DNA of 55,527 nt from an uncultured Clostridia bacterium. Its GTDB lineage: Bacteria; Bacillota; Clostridia; Christensenellales; UBA1242. Within the stretch, counting starts at the first letter, position 1. Every line of letters starts with the position of its first letter. A program made the position numbers and the translations under genes. Of this stretch, positions 19,261 through 28,392 are shown in pieces. Location: positions 1 through 55,527 of the forward strand of contig CALWTS010000040.1 of the NCBI GenBank assembly GCA_944384535.1. The letters are read 5' to 3'. The notes beneath the pieces were generated by a model that saw nothing but the letters and a program-made list of their open reading frames with translations, was not told the origin of the DNA and did not search any database.

Positions 19261-20199
19261 TTGTGGAAAACGCTTATGATGTTTAAAAATTCTGTAAGAT
19301 TGTTGTGTGCAAATTTTGATAAAGTGTGGAAACTTTTAGTTTACCACATTTTGTCTATTGGTATATGTATTGCGTTTTTGGCTATATTTAATCAATATTA
19401 TATTGAAGCTGGGAAAGTTGCATATATTGAAGCTGGTATTGATAAAAGTTTTGAAACTGGAACTTTATATGGATCAAGTATGGCTACAGCTTTAACGACT
19501 GCAGTGGATTTTGTAATTGTTTTCTTTGAGCAAATTTTTCTTAATATTTGGTTAGGACTGTTTTTTTGCATCATTGTTTTTTATTTATTTCCATTGTTGC
19601 TGAATATAGGAAAGATTGTAATATGTGAAATGATGTATGGCTATATGTCATCATGCCAAAAGCAAAGTTTTACAGGAACATTTTTAAAAACATTAAGAAC
19701 TTCTTTAGTATATTCTTCAATAAAAGTTTTGTATGCAATTACTTTTAACGCACTTATAGTTTTAAGTATGTGGGGATTAACAAGAGTAAATAACGAAATT
19801 TTTGATTATATTATGCCATTTGTGTTTGTAATCGTTCCAGCAATTTTAATGGCTTTTAAAGAAACTTTCAATGCAGGATGGGCACCAGCACGAGTTGTTT
19901 ATAATCACAATATTGTTAAATCTTATTCAATAGGAATGAGAGCTGTTTTACGTAGAGGAGCAAAAATATTTTCGACAGCTTTTATAATTTACTTACTTGC
20001 AATTGTTTTATCTATTGTTTTAGGATTATATTCAATAATTATTATTTTACCAATTTTATCTCCATTAGTTCATATTTTTGAGATGGTTGCATTTTTCTCA
20101 AGTCAGGGAATGAGATTTTATGTTGACAATGATACAATACTGTCGCCAAAGAAATTAGAAGAAATTGATAAAATAGAAGATGCGAAGTTTTTATTATAA
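19261..20199 (+). CDS. Hypothetical polytopic membrane protein
   Basis: About six membrane helices are visible, with a long hydrophilic loop after the second. I see no catalytic motif and no firm family. The layout recalls clostridial integral membrane proteins of the DUF975 or glycerophosphodiesterase-membrane-domain type, but that is only a resemblance. A phrase ending YIEAG occurs twice within residues ~46-60. The start is uncertain: TTG 19261 has AGGA only 2 bases away, while ATG 19276 or 19279 would shorten it by 5-6 residues. It precedes rnj by ~80 bases. Confidence 0.72.
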   Translation: MWKTLMMFKNSVRLLCANFDKVWKLLVYHILSIGICIAFLAIFNQYYIEAGKVAYIEAGIDKSFETGTLYGSSMATALTTAVDFVIVFFEQIFLNIWLGLFFCIIVFYLFPLLLNIGKIVICEMMYGYMSSCQKQSFTGTFLKTLRTSLVYSSIKVLYAITFNALIVLSMWGLTRVNNEIFDYIMPFVFVIVPAILMAFKETFNAGWAPARVVYNHNIVKSYSIGMRAVLRRGAKIFSTAFIIYLLAIVLSIVLGLYSIIIILPILSPLVHIFEMVAFFSSQGMRFYVDNDTILSPKKLEEIDKIEDAKFLL

Positions 20200-20280
20200 A
20201 ATCTTTATTAATTATAAAAAAAAGTTTCTTTGCAAAAAGAATGTTTTTTTGTGTTGAAAAAGTTTTTAAAAGGAGTATAG

Positions 20281-21939
20281 ATGAATAATAATAAATTAAA
20301 AATTACATTTTTAGGAGGAGTAGGAGAAATAGGTAAGAACATGACTTGCCTTGAGTTTAATGATGAAATTATAGTTGTAGATGCGGGATTAACATTTCCT
20401 GATGATGATTTGCCCGGTGTAGATATTGTGATACCAGACATAAGTTATCTTATAGAAAATAAAAATAAAATTAAAGCATTATTGTTAACGCATGGACATG
20501 AAGATCATATAGGTGCTGTACCTTTTTTATTGCAACAAATTCAAATGCCAATTTATGGATCAAGATTAACACTTGCTTTGGTTGAGAATAAGATGAAAGA
20601 ATATCCAAAGGTTAAGTATAAAGCAGTAGCAGTAAAACCCAAAAATGTTTTAAAAATAGGTTCTTTTTCTATAGAATTTATAAAAGTTAGTCATTCTATT
20701 GCTGGTGCTTTAGCACTATCTATTACGACTCCAGTAGGGACTATTGTGCATACAGGGGATTTTAAAATTGATTATGAACCTATTGATGGAGAAATGACAG
20801 ATTTACCAAGATTGGGAGAAATAGGAAGGAAAGGTGTAAATTTGTTATTGTGTGAAAGTACTAACGTTTGCAGAAAAGGTTATTCAATGAGTGAAAAGTC
20901 AGTTGGAAGAACTCTTGATGAAATAATAAAAAACCATGCGGACAATAGGATTATAGTTGCAACATTTGCATCAAACATTCATCGTATGCAACAAATTATG
21001 GATATAGCAGAAAAGTATAAAAGAAAGATTGCTTTTACCGGTAGAAGTATGATTAATGTCAGCGAAGTTGCTATGAAGCTTGGAGAGTTGTCTTTTAATA
21101 GGGAAAATATTGTAGATATTGAAAAAGTTGACAAAATGGATGATAAAGAAGTTTTGATTATGACCACAGGAAGTCAAGGAGAACCTATGAGTGCTCTGAC
21201 GAGAATGGCTGCTGGAGAATTTAAAAGTTTAAAAATACGAGAAAACGATTTGGTTATTTTATCAGCTTCGCCAATTCCAGGCAATGAAAAAAATGTTTAT
21301 AATGTAATTAATGCTTTATATAAACTAGGGGCAGATGTTATTTATGACGAACTTGCAGATGTTCATACTTCTGGGCATGCTTGCCAAGAAGAATTAAAAT
21401 TAATGCATAGTTTAGTGAAACCTAAATTTTTTATTCCTATTCATGGGGAGTATAGACATTTAAAGACTCATAAAGAGTTAGCTATGACATTAGGCATGGA
21501 AGCAAGAAATGTTTTAATTCCTAGTATTGGTATGCAAGTAGAGATGGGAGCAAATTCGATTAAAGAGGTAGGATTTGTAAAAGCTGGTCAAAGACTTGTT
21601 GATGGAATGGGAATTGGTGATATGGAGAGTAATGTTTTAAGGGAAAGAAAACAATTATCAGAAGATGGTATTTGTGTTGTGTGCGTAAATATAAATAACA
21701 TTGCTGGTGAAATTGCGGGAGAGCCATTTATAATTACAAGAGGAGTTGTTTATTCTGATGAACAAGAAAGTTTCGTTCAAGATGCGAAAGCTTGTTTAAT
21801 TGCCTCATTAAAAGAATCAGATTTAAGGGGTGTAGAACCTTCTGTAATTAGAGCTTCATTGAGAAGAAATATTTCTAATTTTATATTTAGAAGAACAAAG
21901 AGAAGACCTATGATTTTAACAATAGTAACTCTTGATTAA
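20281..21939 (+). CDS. rnj: Ribonuclease J
   Basis: This is a metallo-beta-lactamase/beta-CASP nuclease with 5'-3' exonuclease and endonuclease activity in mRNA decay and rRNA maturation. The zinc motif HGHEDH lies at residues 71-76. HTGDFKID, ATFASNIHRMQQ, TTGSQGEP and HTSGHA follow in the beta-CASP order, and FIPIHGEYRHL is typical of RNase J. The 552 residues are normal. AAAAGGAG precedes the ATG. The trmR-like gene starts 13 bases after its stop. Confidence 0.97.
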   Translation: MNNNKLKITFLGGVGEIGKNMTCLEFNDEIIVVDAGLTFPDDDLPGVDIVIPDISYLIENKNKIKALLLTHGHEDHIGAVPFLLQQIQMPIYGSRLTLALVENKMKEYPKVKYKAVAVKPKNVLKIGSFSIEFIKVSHSIAGALALSITTPVGTIVHTGDFKIDYEPIDGEMTDLPRLGEIGRKGVNLLLCESTNVCRKGYSMSEKSVGRTLDEIIKNHADNRIIVATFASNIHRMQQIMDIAEKYKRKIAFTGRSMINVSEVAMKLGELSFNRENIVDIEKVDKMDDKEVLIMTTGSQGEPMSALTRMAAGEFKSLKIRENDLVILSASPIPGNEKNVYNVINALYKLGADVIYDELADVHTSGHACQEELKLMHSLVKPKFFIPIHGEYRHLKTHKELAMTLGMEARNVLIPSIGMQVEMGANSIKEVGFVKAGQRLVDGMGIGDMESNVLRERKQLSEDGICVVCVNINNIAGEIAGEPFIITRGVVYSDEQESFVQDAKACLIASLKESDLRGVEPSVIRASLRRNISNFIFRRTKRRPMILTIVTLD

Positions 21940-21952
21940 AAGAGATTTATAT

Positions 21953-22534
21953 ATGGAAGAAATAAAAAATTATGCATTAATAAATCATATACCAATTGTT
22001 AGGGATAGGACAGCATGTTATCTAGTTAATGAATGTAGTAAATTAAATCCAAAAAAAATTCTTGAAATTGGAACTGCAATAGGATATTCAGGATTATTAA
22101 TGTTAAACAGTTGTAAAGGTTCTCTTTTAACAATTGAAAAAGATGAAAAAAGAGTTTTAGAAGCAAATAAAAATTTTTCAAAATATAATATGTCTAAACG
22201 TGTTTGTATAAAGTGCGGCGATGCTTTAGATGAGTTAATGGTTTTATATAATGATAATCAAAAATTTGATTTTATATTTTTAGATGGTCCAAAGGGACAA
22301 TATATAAAATATTTTCCAATTTTAAAAAAATTGTTAAATAAAAATGGTGTTTTGTTTGCTGATAATGTTCTTATGAATGGGCTAGTTAATAATATAGATA
22401 ATGTTACACATAAAAACCGTGCAATGGTTAGAAATATGAAAAAATTTAATACAGAAATACTAAATGATAGTGAGTTTAAAAGCACTCTTTACGATTTAGA
22501 TGATGGATTTATTGTCGCAGAAAAAATAAAATAG
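21953..22534 (+). CDS. trmR: O-methyltransferase, TrmR-like (tRNA 5-hydroxyuridine methyltransferase)
   Basis: This class I SAM-dependent O-methyltransferase is of the YrrM/TrmR type, which in Bacillus methylates 5-hydroxyuridine at tRNA position 34. The SAM loop EIGTAIGYSG, an acidic TIEKD strand end, DFIFLDGPKGQY with the metal-binding Asp, and FADNVLMNG match that family. ATG 21953 is chosen because AAAGAGA lies 7 bases upstream and the product aligns with the usual N-terminus. An in-frame TTG at 21932 overlaps rnj. It is co-transcribed with rnj and ends in an intrinsic terminator. Confidence 0.85.
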   Translation: MEEIKNYALINHIPIVRDRTACYLVNECSKLNPKKILEIGTAIGYSGLLMLNSCKGSLLTIEKDEKRVLEANKNFSKYNMSKRVCIKCGDALDELMVLYNDNQKFDFIFLDGPKGQYIKYFPILKKLLNKNGVLFADNVLMNGLVNNIDNVTHKNRAMVRNMKKFNTEILNDSEFKSTLYDLDDGFIVAEKIK

Positions 22535-22564
22535 CAGAAAATTTTCTTTCTGTTGTTTTTTTTT
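22533..22564 (+). terminator. Intrinsic terminator of the rnj-trmR operon
   Basis: AGCAGAAA (22533-22540) pairs with TTTCTGTT (22547-22554) around a 6-base loop, followed by G and a T run. Confidence 0.8.
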
Positions 22565-22580
22565 ATGAATTTTGTTACAA

Positions 22581-22586
22581 TATAAT
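22581..22586 (+). promoter_or_regulatory. -10 element directly before the PAP2 gene
   Basis: TATAAT lies four bases before the ATG at 22591, leaving no room for a ribosome site. A clear -35 is not visible, only a T-rich tract at the expected spacing. Confidence 0.5.
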
Positions 22587-22590
22587 AAAT

Positions 22591-23151
22591 ATGGATTTTG
22601 AGATAAAAATAATAGAATTTTTACAATCAAATACAACTACAGGTTGGATAACATTTTTTAAAATAATTACAATGTTTGGAAGTTATTTGGGTTTTATAAT
22701 AACATTTTTACTATTATATAGAAAAAACAAACGATTAAGTTATTTTTTCATAATAGTTTTTTTATCTGCTTCATTATTTAACTCAATTTTAAAACAAATT
22801 ATTGCTCGTGAAAGACCATTTGTTGTAAATGAAAAAATACTTAACTTGGATAATGAAAGTGGGTTTAGTATGCCTTCTGGACATAGTATGTGTGCAGGAT
22901 TATTTGCAACATTTTTAATTTATATAATTTTAAAGTCGAATAGTAAAAAATTGACAAAATTTTTAGAAATTTTTGCAATATTTGTTTTTGTGGGAATGAT
23001 ATTATTATCAAGAATGGTGTTGGGAGTACATTTTTTAACTGATACATTATTGGGAATTTTTGTAGGTATTATGTTTGCTATATTTTCAATAATGTTGTAT
23101 AATAAAATGGTGAAAAAGATAATACAAAAACATATTGAATTGGGTGAATGA
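22591..23151 (+). CDS. PAP2-family membrane phosphatase
   Basis: This type 2 phosphatidic acid phosphatase-like enzyme probably dephosphorylates lipid phosphates such as undecaprenyl or phosphatidylglycerol phosphate at the membrane. The three catalytic motifs are complete: K-x6-RP (KQIIARERP), PSGH and SR-x5-H-x3-D (SRMVLGVHFLTD). About five to six membrane helices fit its 186 residues. A TATAAT ends four bases before the ATG and no Shine-Dalgarno is present, suggesting a very short or absent leader. It is followed directly by tsaE. Confidence 0.92.
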   Translation: MDFEIKIIEFLQSNTTTGWITFFKIITMFGSYLGFIITFLLLYRKNKRLSYFFIIVFLSASLFNSILKQIIARERPFVVNEKILNLDNESGFSMPSGHSMCAGLFATFLIYIILKSNSKKLTKFLEIFAIFVFVGMILLSRMVLGVHFLTDTLLGIFVGIMFAIFSIMLYNKMVKKIIQKHIELGE

Positions 23152-23152
23152 A

Positions 23153-23602
23153 ATGAATCAAATTTTAAAAGTTATAACAAATTCTGCAGATGAAACTATG
23201 CTGGTAGCTGAGAAATTAGCAAAAACCGTAGGGAAGAGTGTAATATTTACTTTGGTTGGTGATTTAGGAGCAGGAAAAACTCATTTTGTGAAGGGGTTTG
23301 TTAAAGGTATTGGCAGTAATAATTTAGTAACAAGTCCTACGTTTACATTATTAAACATATATGAAGGAGGTAAAGTTCCAGTTTATCATTTTGATATGTA
23401 TAGGTTGTCTTCAAAGGAAGAAGCAGAAGAATTAGGATTTGCCGAATATTTTGATTTATCATCTTTAGATGGAATTGTATTTGTTGAGTGGCCAAGTCAA
23501 GTAGAAGGACTTATAAATTGTCCTCATATAGAAATTAAAATTGATAAGATAGATGATAATAAAAGGCAAATTATTCTTTCAAGTGTATTAGGAGATAAGT
23601 AA
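23153..23602 (+). CDS. tsaE: tRNA threonylcarbamoyladenosine biosynthesis ATPase TsaE
   Basis: TsaE is the ATPase of the TsaBDE complex that installs t6A at position 37 of ANN-decoding tRNAs. Walker A GDLGAGKT is at residues 36-43. TSPTFTLLNIY, the PVYHFDMYRL block and FVEWP complete the family pattern. ATG 23153, two bases after the PAP2 stop, gives the normal ~150 residues; an in-frame TTG at 23135 inside the PAP2 gene is less likely. tsaB follows after one base. Confidence 0.95.
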   Translation: MNQILKVITNSADETMLVAEKLAKTVGKSVIFTLVGDLGAGKTHFVKGFVKGIGSNNLVTSPTFTLLNIYEGGKVPVYHFDMYRLSSKEEAEELGFAEYFDLSSLDGIVFVEWPSQVEGLINCPHIEIKIDKIDDNKRQIILSSVLGDK

Positions 23603-23603
23603 T

Positions 23604-24254
23604 ATGATAGCAATATCTACATCATATAAAGATGCGTTAATAGGAATTGAAATAAATAATAAATCTATTTTTAAAACATTAGATGCAAATTGTAAACATT
23701 CTGAAAATATTTTAAAGACAATTGATGAATTGTTAGATAGTATAAATGAAACAATAAATAATGTAAATAAAATTGCAGTAGTGGTAGGTCCAGGATCTTT
23801 TACGGGAATAAGAATTGCTATAGCATTATTAAAAGGTTTCATTTGTGGAAATGATAAAATTTTGGTTTGTCCAATCACTACATTTGACTTAATGGCATAT
23901 ACTTATTTAAAAAATAGTCATACTAAAGAAAATTTTGTTTGTGTTATAAATGCTTTAAGTGGTTTGTATTATGTGTGTGAATATTCTTTCAACGGAGAGA
24001 AAATTGGAAATGAGAAAATTTGTAATGAAGAAGAACTTAATCAAATTAAAGAAAAAAAGATTGGGTTGTTTAGTGAAAATATAATGAAAGATAACATACA
24101 ACCTTCAGCACAAGACTTATTAGAACTTGCCAAGAAAAAAGACGAGCAAGGATTATTCAAAGTTGAAAAAAACGACATTTTACCTTTATATTTAAGGAAG
24201 AGTCAGGCTGAAGATGGTTTAGAAAATAAAATAAAAAATTTTAATAAAATATAA
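23604..24254 (+). CDS. tsaB: tRNA threonylcarbamoyladenosine biosynthesis protein TsaB
   Basis: TsaB is the ASKHA-fold partner that dimerises with TsaD. The N-terminus MIAISTSYKDALIGI, the KHSENILKTID segment and VVVGPGSFTGIRIA are characteristic. At 216 residues it is complete, with the usual divergent C-terminal half. It is tightly packed behind tsaE, as in most Firmicutes. The often-linked rimI and tsaD genes are not in this window. Confidence 0.93.
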   Translation: MIAISTSYKDALIGIEINNKSIFKTLDANCKHSENILKTIDELLDSINETINNVNKIAVVVGPGSFTGIRIAIALLKGFICGNDKILVCPITTFDLMAYTYLKNSHTKENFVCVINALSGLYYVCEYSFNGEKIGNEKICNEEELNQIKEKKIGLFSENIMKDNIQPSAQDLLELAKKKDEQGLFKVEKNDILPLYLRKSQAEDGLENKIKNFNKI

Positions 24255-24262
24255 AAAAATAA

Positions 24263-24291
24263 TAGACAATTTAACAATATCTTTGTATAAT
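24263..24291 (+). promoter_or_regulatory. Promoter of the zinc-ribbon/poly-Asp gene
   Basis: TAGACA (24263-24268), 17 bases, TATAAT (24286-24291). Confidence 0.72.
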
Positions 24292-24326
24292 GTGTTAGAC
24301 TAATTTAATTAGAATAAGGAGTTTAT

Positions 24327-24821
24327 ATGAAAAAACCAGTTTATATTAGATGTCCAAGATGTGAATTAAATTATATTCAAAAAAAAGATAAATATTGTTC
24401 TGTTTGTAAAGCAGAAATGGAAGCAAAAAAAGATTATGTAGATGACATAGATCTTGAACTTTGTCCTATTTGTAGGACAAATTATATTCAGCCAGATGAA
24501 ATTATGTGTGCAAGTTGTTTAAAAGAGCATCAAAATGAAGATGGTGAATTAAACTCTGACTGGGAAGATTATGTTGTTAGAGATGATGAAGACGATGTTA
24601 TGACAATGGACGACGAAACAGGGGATATGGCTTCTGTAAACGATATCACAAAATCTGGTTTACTTGATGATGATGAAATTGCACCTGATATTGCTTTTGA
24701 TGATGATGATTTGGATTTTGATGATGACGATGATGATGACGATGACGATGATGATGACGATGATGATTTTAATGACGACGATGATGATGACGATGATTAT
24801 TATGACGATGATGATGAATAA
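24327..24821 (+). CDS. Double zinc-ribbon protein with a poly-aspartate tail
   Basis: Two Cys4 ribbons with identical spacing, C-x2-C-x11-C-x2-C, lie at residues 9-27 and 46-64 and share a CPxC-x2-NYIQ start, so they arose by duplication. Residues ~75-164 are extremely acidic: the last ~55 are almost all Asp, interrupted only by Phe, Leu, Asn, Tyr and a final Glu. The tail is written in mixed GAT and GAC codons. No family is firmly recognised. The tail resembles the delta subunit of RNA polymerase or other nucleic-acid mimics, and the ribbons suggest nucleic-acid or protein binding, but both are inferences. AAGGAG precedes the ATG. Confidence 0.82.
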   Translation: MKKPVYIRCPRCELNYIQKKDKYCSVCKAEMEAKKDYVDDIDLELCPICRTNYIQPDEIMCASCLKEHQNEDGELNSDWEDYVVRDDEDDVMTMDDETGDMASVNDITKSGLLDDDEIAPDIAFDDDDLDFDDDDDDDDDDDDDDDDFNDDDDDDDDYYDDDDE

Positions 24822-24855
24822 AAAAAAACACTAAATTAATTAGTGTTTTTTTTAT
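24821..24855. terminator. Bidirectional intrinsic terminator
   Basis: CACTAA and TTAGTG around a 5-base loop are flanked by eight A and eight T residues. Confidence 0.88.
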
Positions 24856-27800
24856 TTACTTTTTTTAGAATCTTTTTTGTTTTTAAATTTATCCTCTTCT
24901 TCTGCAACAATTTTTCGTTCAAGTTGAAGGAGATATTCAGCACTCATTGTATTATCAATTTTTTCTTGTATAATATTTATTTTCTCATCAATTTTTGCAA
25001 TATTTAAATTATATTTTTTAAACATCTTTTCTACATCTTTTGAGATTTTGCCGTTTGATTGTATTTTGTTTTCTTTAATAAACTGCTTATGTTCTTCATC
25101 GATATTAATTCTTTCATCTTCTAATAATTTTTTAGCATTTTGCAATTCATTGATTTCTATATCTCTCCTCTTTTGAGCTTCCATTAAGATAACATCATGA
25201 TTAACAGATAATTTTCTATCATAAGCTTCTTTTTTGATTTTATCTATTTTTTTGATTTTAATATGTCTTAAAATATATCCAATTAAAGCTACAAGAAGGG
25301 CAACACCCATGATAATTGAAGGAATAAGAAGCCATTTATTATCAGAAGTTCCACTATTATCAGAAGTATCTTCTTCTGAATTATCGGTATCTTCATCTGT
25401 TTCTGTAGACTCAGTTTGTTTAACAGAGAAGATTGTTTTTTCATAGTTAGGAGATAATGTTGCACTATTATATTCAGTTTCTTCTACTGTAGTAGGATTA
25501 ATATGAGTAAATAGAGCAGTTCCTAATGTCTTATTACAATCCGAAACTAAAGTTAAAGTGATTGTAGGGGTTGAAGATTCTGTACATTTAAAATATATTG
25601 TATAGTGTTTAAGTTGTTGAGAAGTTACTAAATTAGTTATTGAATCGAAACCATCAATATTTATTGTAACTCCATAATTACATTCATGATCATCTGTCGA
25701 TGCGTTTTGTGCTTCTTCATTAAAGATAGTTGCGAGATCAAAGGTTAATTTATAATACTTATCAGCTTCTAAAGTTAATTTAAATTTTGAAGTCAAAGAA
25801 GCTTCACTTGCAACTCTTGTGCTGACTACTAAGAAATTTGAGTCATCAATAGATAAATCTGGATTAATTTCTTTATAAGGATTGTTATTTCCTTTTACAA
25901 CGCCAGCTACAGCACACAAATCGCTATTTTCAGAATAATTAGAGTCGTAAATAGTGCCAATAGAAAGGTTATAAGCAGGGGAATCGGTTAAATCATAACC
26001 TATTTCGCCGTTAGGATTTAAGTTTAGGTAATAATCAGTAAGGTCTGCTTTATAATTTTCACTAGCTAAATTAAAATCGCTTTCAGAAGAAGATGAAACA
26101 ACAAAATTATCTAAATATACCAAGCCACCAACTTTATTATTTTCTTCTCCAAAGAAAATTTTAATTTGAATATTGTGAGATACTGTTTCTGCAGTATGGA
26201 AATAAATATTCATTTCATTCCATGTATTAATACTAGAGATATTATCTTTAGAAAACAGGGTTATTCCATTTTCATCTATTATTTCTATTTTAATTTTTGA
26301 AGGATTAGTATCTGTGAAACCATTTTGGTTGTAATAGTTAAATGACAATTTATAATATGATGCATTTGAAAGAGAATAAGAAGACGATGTAATTGATTGG
26401 TAACTATTATTTTTGTTATACATCATATAAACATTGTTAGGAATCGGGTTGTTTGTAACAACAGGAGATCCTGGATATATACCAGCCCATTCATAATTAT
26501 TAGCATATAAATTTTTATAAGATTCATCATCGTATAGATAAATTACTCCAGTTTCATTTTTCTTTTCATCTTCTATATTAGTTGTCCAGCTAGTTGCAGG
26601 TAGAGGATATTTAGATTCAGTGTTATCAATTTCAGTAGCATTGAAGTATCCATTATTAATCGTAGATGGTTCAGAAGAGAATGAAGAGAATTCTACTTGG
26701 TTTGAAGCGGAAGTAAAATCGCTATTGGTTGAGTATTCAATTTGTATATTATCAACTATTACGCAACCATTGGCAACAGTTTCAGAGTCGCCAAGCCAAA
26801 GTTGCAAATTAACCGATGTATTATATAAAGAATGTCCTTTTATAAATAATTCAACAGTCTGATAGTCATTTGTAAAATTATTTTCTACGTTAGAAGTAAT
26901 TCCACTTGTTTTACCGCTTTGAAGACTATAGTAATTTTTAGCATCTTCATCATCACTTAATAAAGATGGGTATAAAGTATAGATGTTATCATTTTCTTTT
27001 ACTTGTAAATAAAATGAGCCTTCACTTATTTCTGCAAGTTTTAATTTTAAAGATACTTTGTAAACAGTATGTGCTTTAATTTCTATATCTTTTGACTGAA
27101 TACCAACGTAACCGCTTGAGTAATCTTGGTTATTACCGGTGTAAAGAATTAAAGCCTGTGTATTGTTATAAGATAAGTCATCACCAATATAAGAATAACC
27201 AGTTAAAACTTTAAAATCTGCTGGTTGCATATTTCTAATTTTTGAAATGATTGCATGAGCATTTGATTTGCTGATTATAGACCAATTTTCGCCAAGAGTG
27301 TTAGTATCAGGTGTAATTTCATCTTCAAAATCGAAGTTATAATCAGAAACATCAACTAGAGATTTTTCGTTTTGTAGATCTTTGATAAGGAATACGTTTT
27401 TTTCATTAAAAGATTTGTAATTATCACTTACATAGTCAGCTTCTTCACATAGCTCGAAGAATGCGTTTTCAGAATATCTATTTAAATAAACTTCATCAAA
27501 GAATACGGCACCAGAACTTCTTGCTCCATTAGCAGATCCTAAATATAAATCTACAGTAACTGTTTGTGATAAATTTCCAGTTGCAATGTAAATATAGAAA
27601 TCTTTCCAAATAGAATTTGTTAAATTTTCGTAACCAATTTGAAAAGTTTTTCCATCATTATCAACCAAACCAGATACGTAGATTGATGCGTTCGCATTAT
27701 CTTCACCATTTAAACTAGTTTTTACAGATACTGAAAATCTGTAGAATGAATTTGCTTCAAGTGTGATTTCATTTGAACGATAACCCTTTCGTGCTTGTTG

Positions 27801-28220
27801 TGTGTTGTTAAGACTAGATTTGGAGTTTATCATTAAAATTCTGCTATCATTACCTTTAGAACCAGGATTATTTTTAAGCATATAGGTATCTTGATGTTTG
27901 GAGAATGAAGTTGTTGAAGAATCATCGGGATTAGAGTTCGAACCACTTCCAACATCAATAATCATACCTGTTGCTTTACTATCTGATTCAATAGCGTTCC
28001 AACCATTTAATGAGTTGCCAGAAGCATAAGGAGTAGAACCTTGAGTAAATGAAGAATTTGTAATTGAAATATTTTCTTCATAATAATAAACATAGTCAGC
28101 GGTATTTACTGCATGTGAGACATTTAAAAGAGAAAATCCGCTTATTAATGAAAATGGTAAAAAGAAAGCAAGACAAAGTTTTAGTAAATTATTTTTATGT
28201 TTGTTTTTAAGTTTAATCAT
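24852..28220 (-). CDS. Large surface protein: four jelly-roll domains, membrane helix, cytoplasmic coiled coil
   Basis: The 1122-residue protein has a signal peptide at about 12-37 ending near SHAVNTA. Four units of ~200 residues follow, with carbohydrate-binding-module-like strands: YRFSVSVK...FFDEVYLN (~50-250), YKVSLKLK...IVDNIQIEY (~300-505), YKLSFNYY...YLDNFVVSS (~520-710) and YKLTFDLA...LFTHINP (~750-925). The first three end in a related tag (SENAF, TNSDF, SESDF). A Thr/Ser/Asp linker leads to one membrane helix at about 975-997, then ~125 charged coiled-coil residues inside the cell. The topology suggests a glycan-binding receptor or a wall-to-cytoplasm linker (inference). AGGTGG precedes the ATG. 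Confidence 0.85.
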   Translation of the reverse strand: MIKLKNKHKNNLLKLCLAFFLPFSLISGFSLLNVSHAVNTADYVYYYEENISITNSSFTQGSTPYASGNSLNGWNAIESDSKATGMIIDVGSGSNSNPDDSSTTSFSKHQDTYMLKNNPGSKGNDSRILMINSKSSLNNTQQARKGYRSNEITLEANSFYRFSVSVKTSLNGEDNANASIYVSGLVDNDGKTFQIGYENLTNSIWKDFYIYIATGNLSQTVTVDLYLGSANGARSSGAVFFDEVYLNRYSENAFFELCEEADYVSDNYKSFNEKNVFLIKDLQNEKSLVDVSDYNFDFEDEITPDTNTLGENWSIISKSNAHAIISKIRNMQPADFKVLTGYSYIGDDLSYNNTQALILYTGNNQDYSSGYVGIQSKDIEIKAHTVYKVSLKLKLAEISEGSFYLQVKENDNIYTLYPSLLSDDEDAKNYYSLQSGKTSGITSNVENNFTNDYQTVELFIKGHSLYNTSVNLQLWLGDSETVANGCVIVDNIQIEYSTNSDFTSASNQVEFSSFSSEPSTINNGYFNATEIDNTESKYPLPATSWTTNIEDEKKNETGVIYLYDDESYKNLYANNYEWAGIYPGSPVVTNNPIPNNVYMMYNKNNSYQSITSSSYSLSNASYYKLSFNYYNQNGFTDTNPSKIKIEIIDENGITLFSKDNISSINTWNEMNIYFHTAETVSHNIQIKIFFGEENNKVGGLVYLDNFVVSSSSESDFNLASENYKADLTDYYLNLNPNGEIGYDLTDSPAYNLSIGTIYDSNYSENSDLCAVAGVVKGNNNPYKEINPDLSIDDSNFLVVSTRVASEASLTSKFKLTLEADKYYKLTFDLATIFNEEAQNASTDDHECNYGVTINIDGFDSITNLVTSQQLKHYTIYFKCTESSTPTITLTLVSDCNKTLGTALFTHINPTTVEETEYNSATLSPNYEKTIFSVKQTESTETDEDTDNSEEDTSDNSGTSDNKWLLIPSIIMGVALLVALIGYILRHIKIKKIDKIKKEAYDRKLSVNHDVILMEAQKRRDIEINELQNAKKLLEDERINIDEEHKQFIKENKIQSNGKISKDVEKMFKKYNLNIAKIDEKINIIQEKIDNTMSAEYLLQLERKIVAEEEDKFKNKKDSKKSK

Positions 28221-28392
28221 AATCCACCTTTTAAAATTTTAGCTATTAAATATAGGTTGTAGCCTAATTACATCAGCTCGAAAAAGTATTTTTTATTCAA
28301 TAGCCTTTTGCAAGCAATAAATTTCCCTATTAGTATATAATATTTAACCTAAATAATCAAATAATTTTAGGATATTTATTCATAATAATTAC

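Noticed and set aside
24690..24819. CRISPR or tandem DNA repeat array
   Set aside because: The GAT/GAC repetition is simply the poly-aspartate coding tail in one frame, without spacers.
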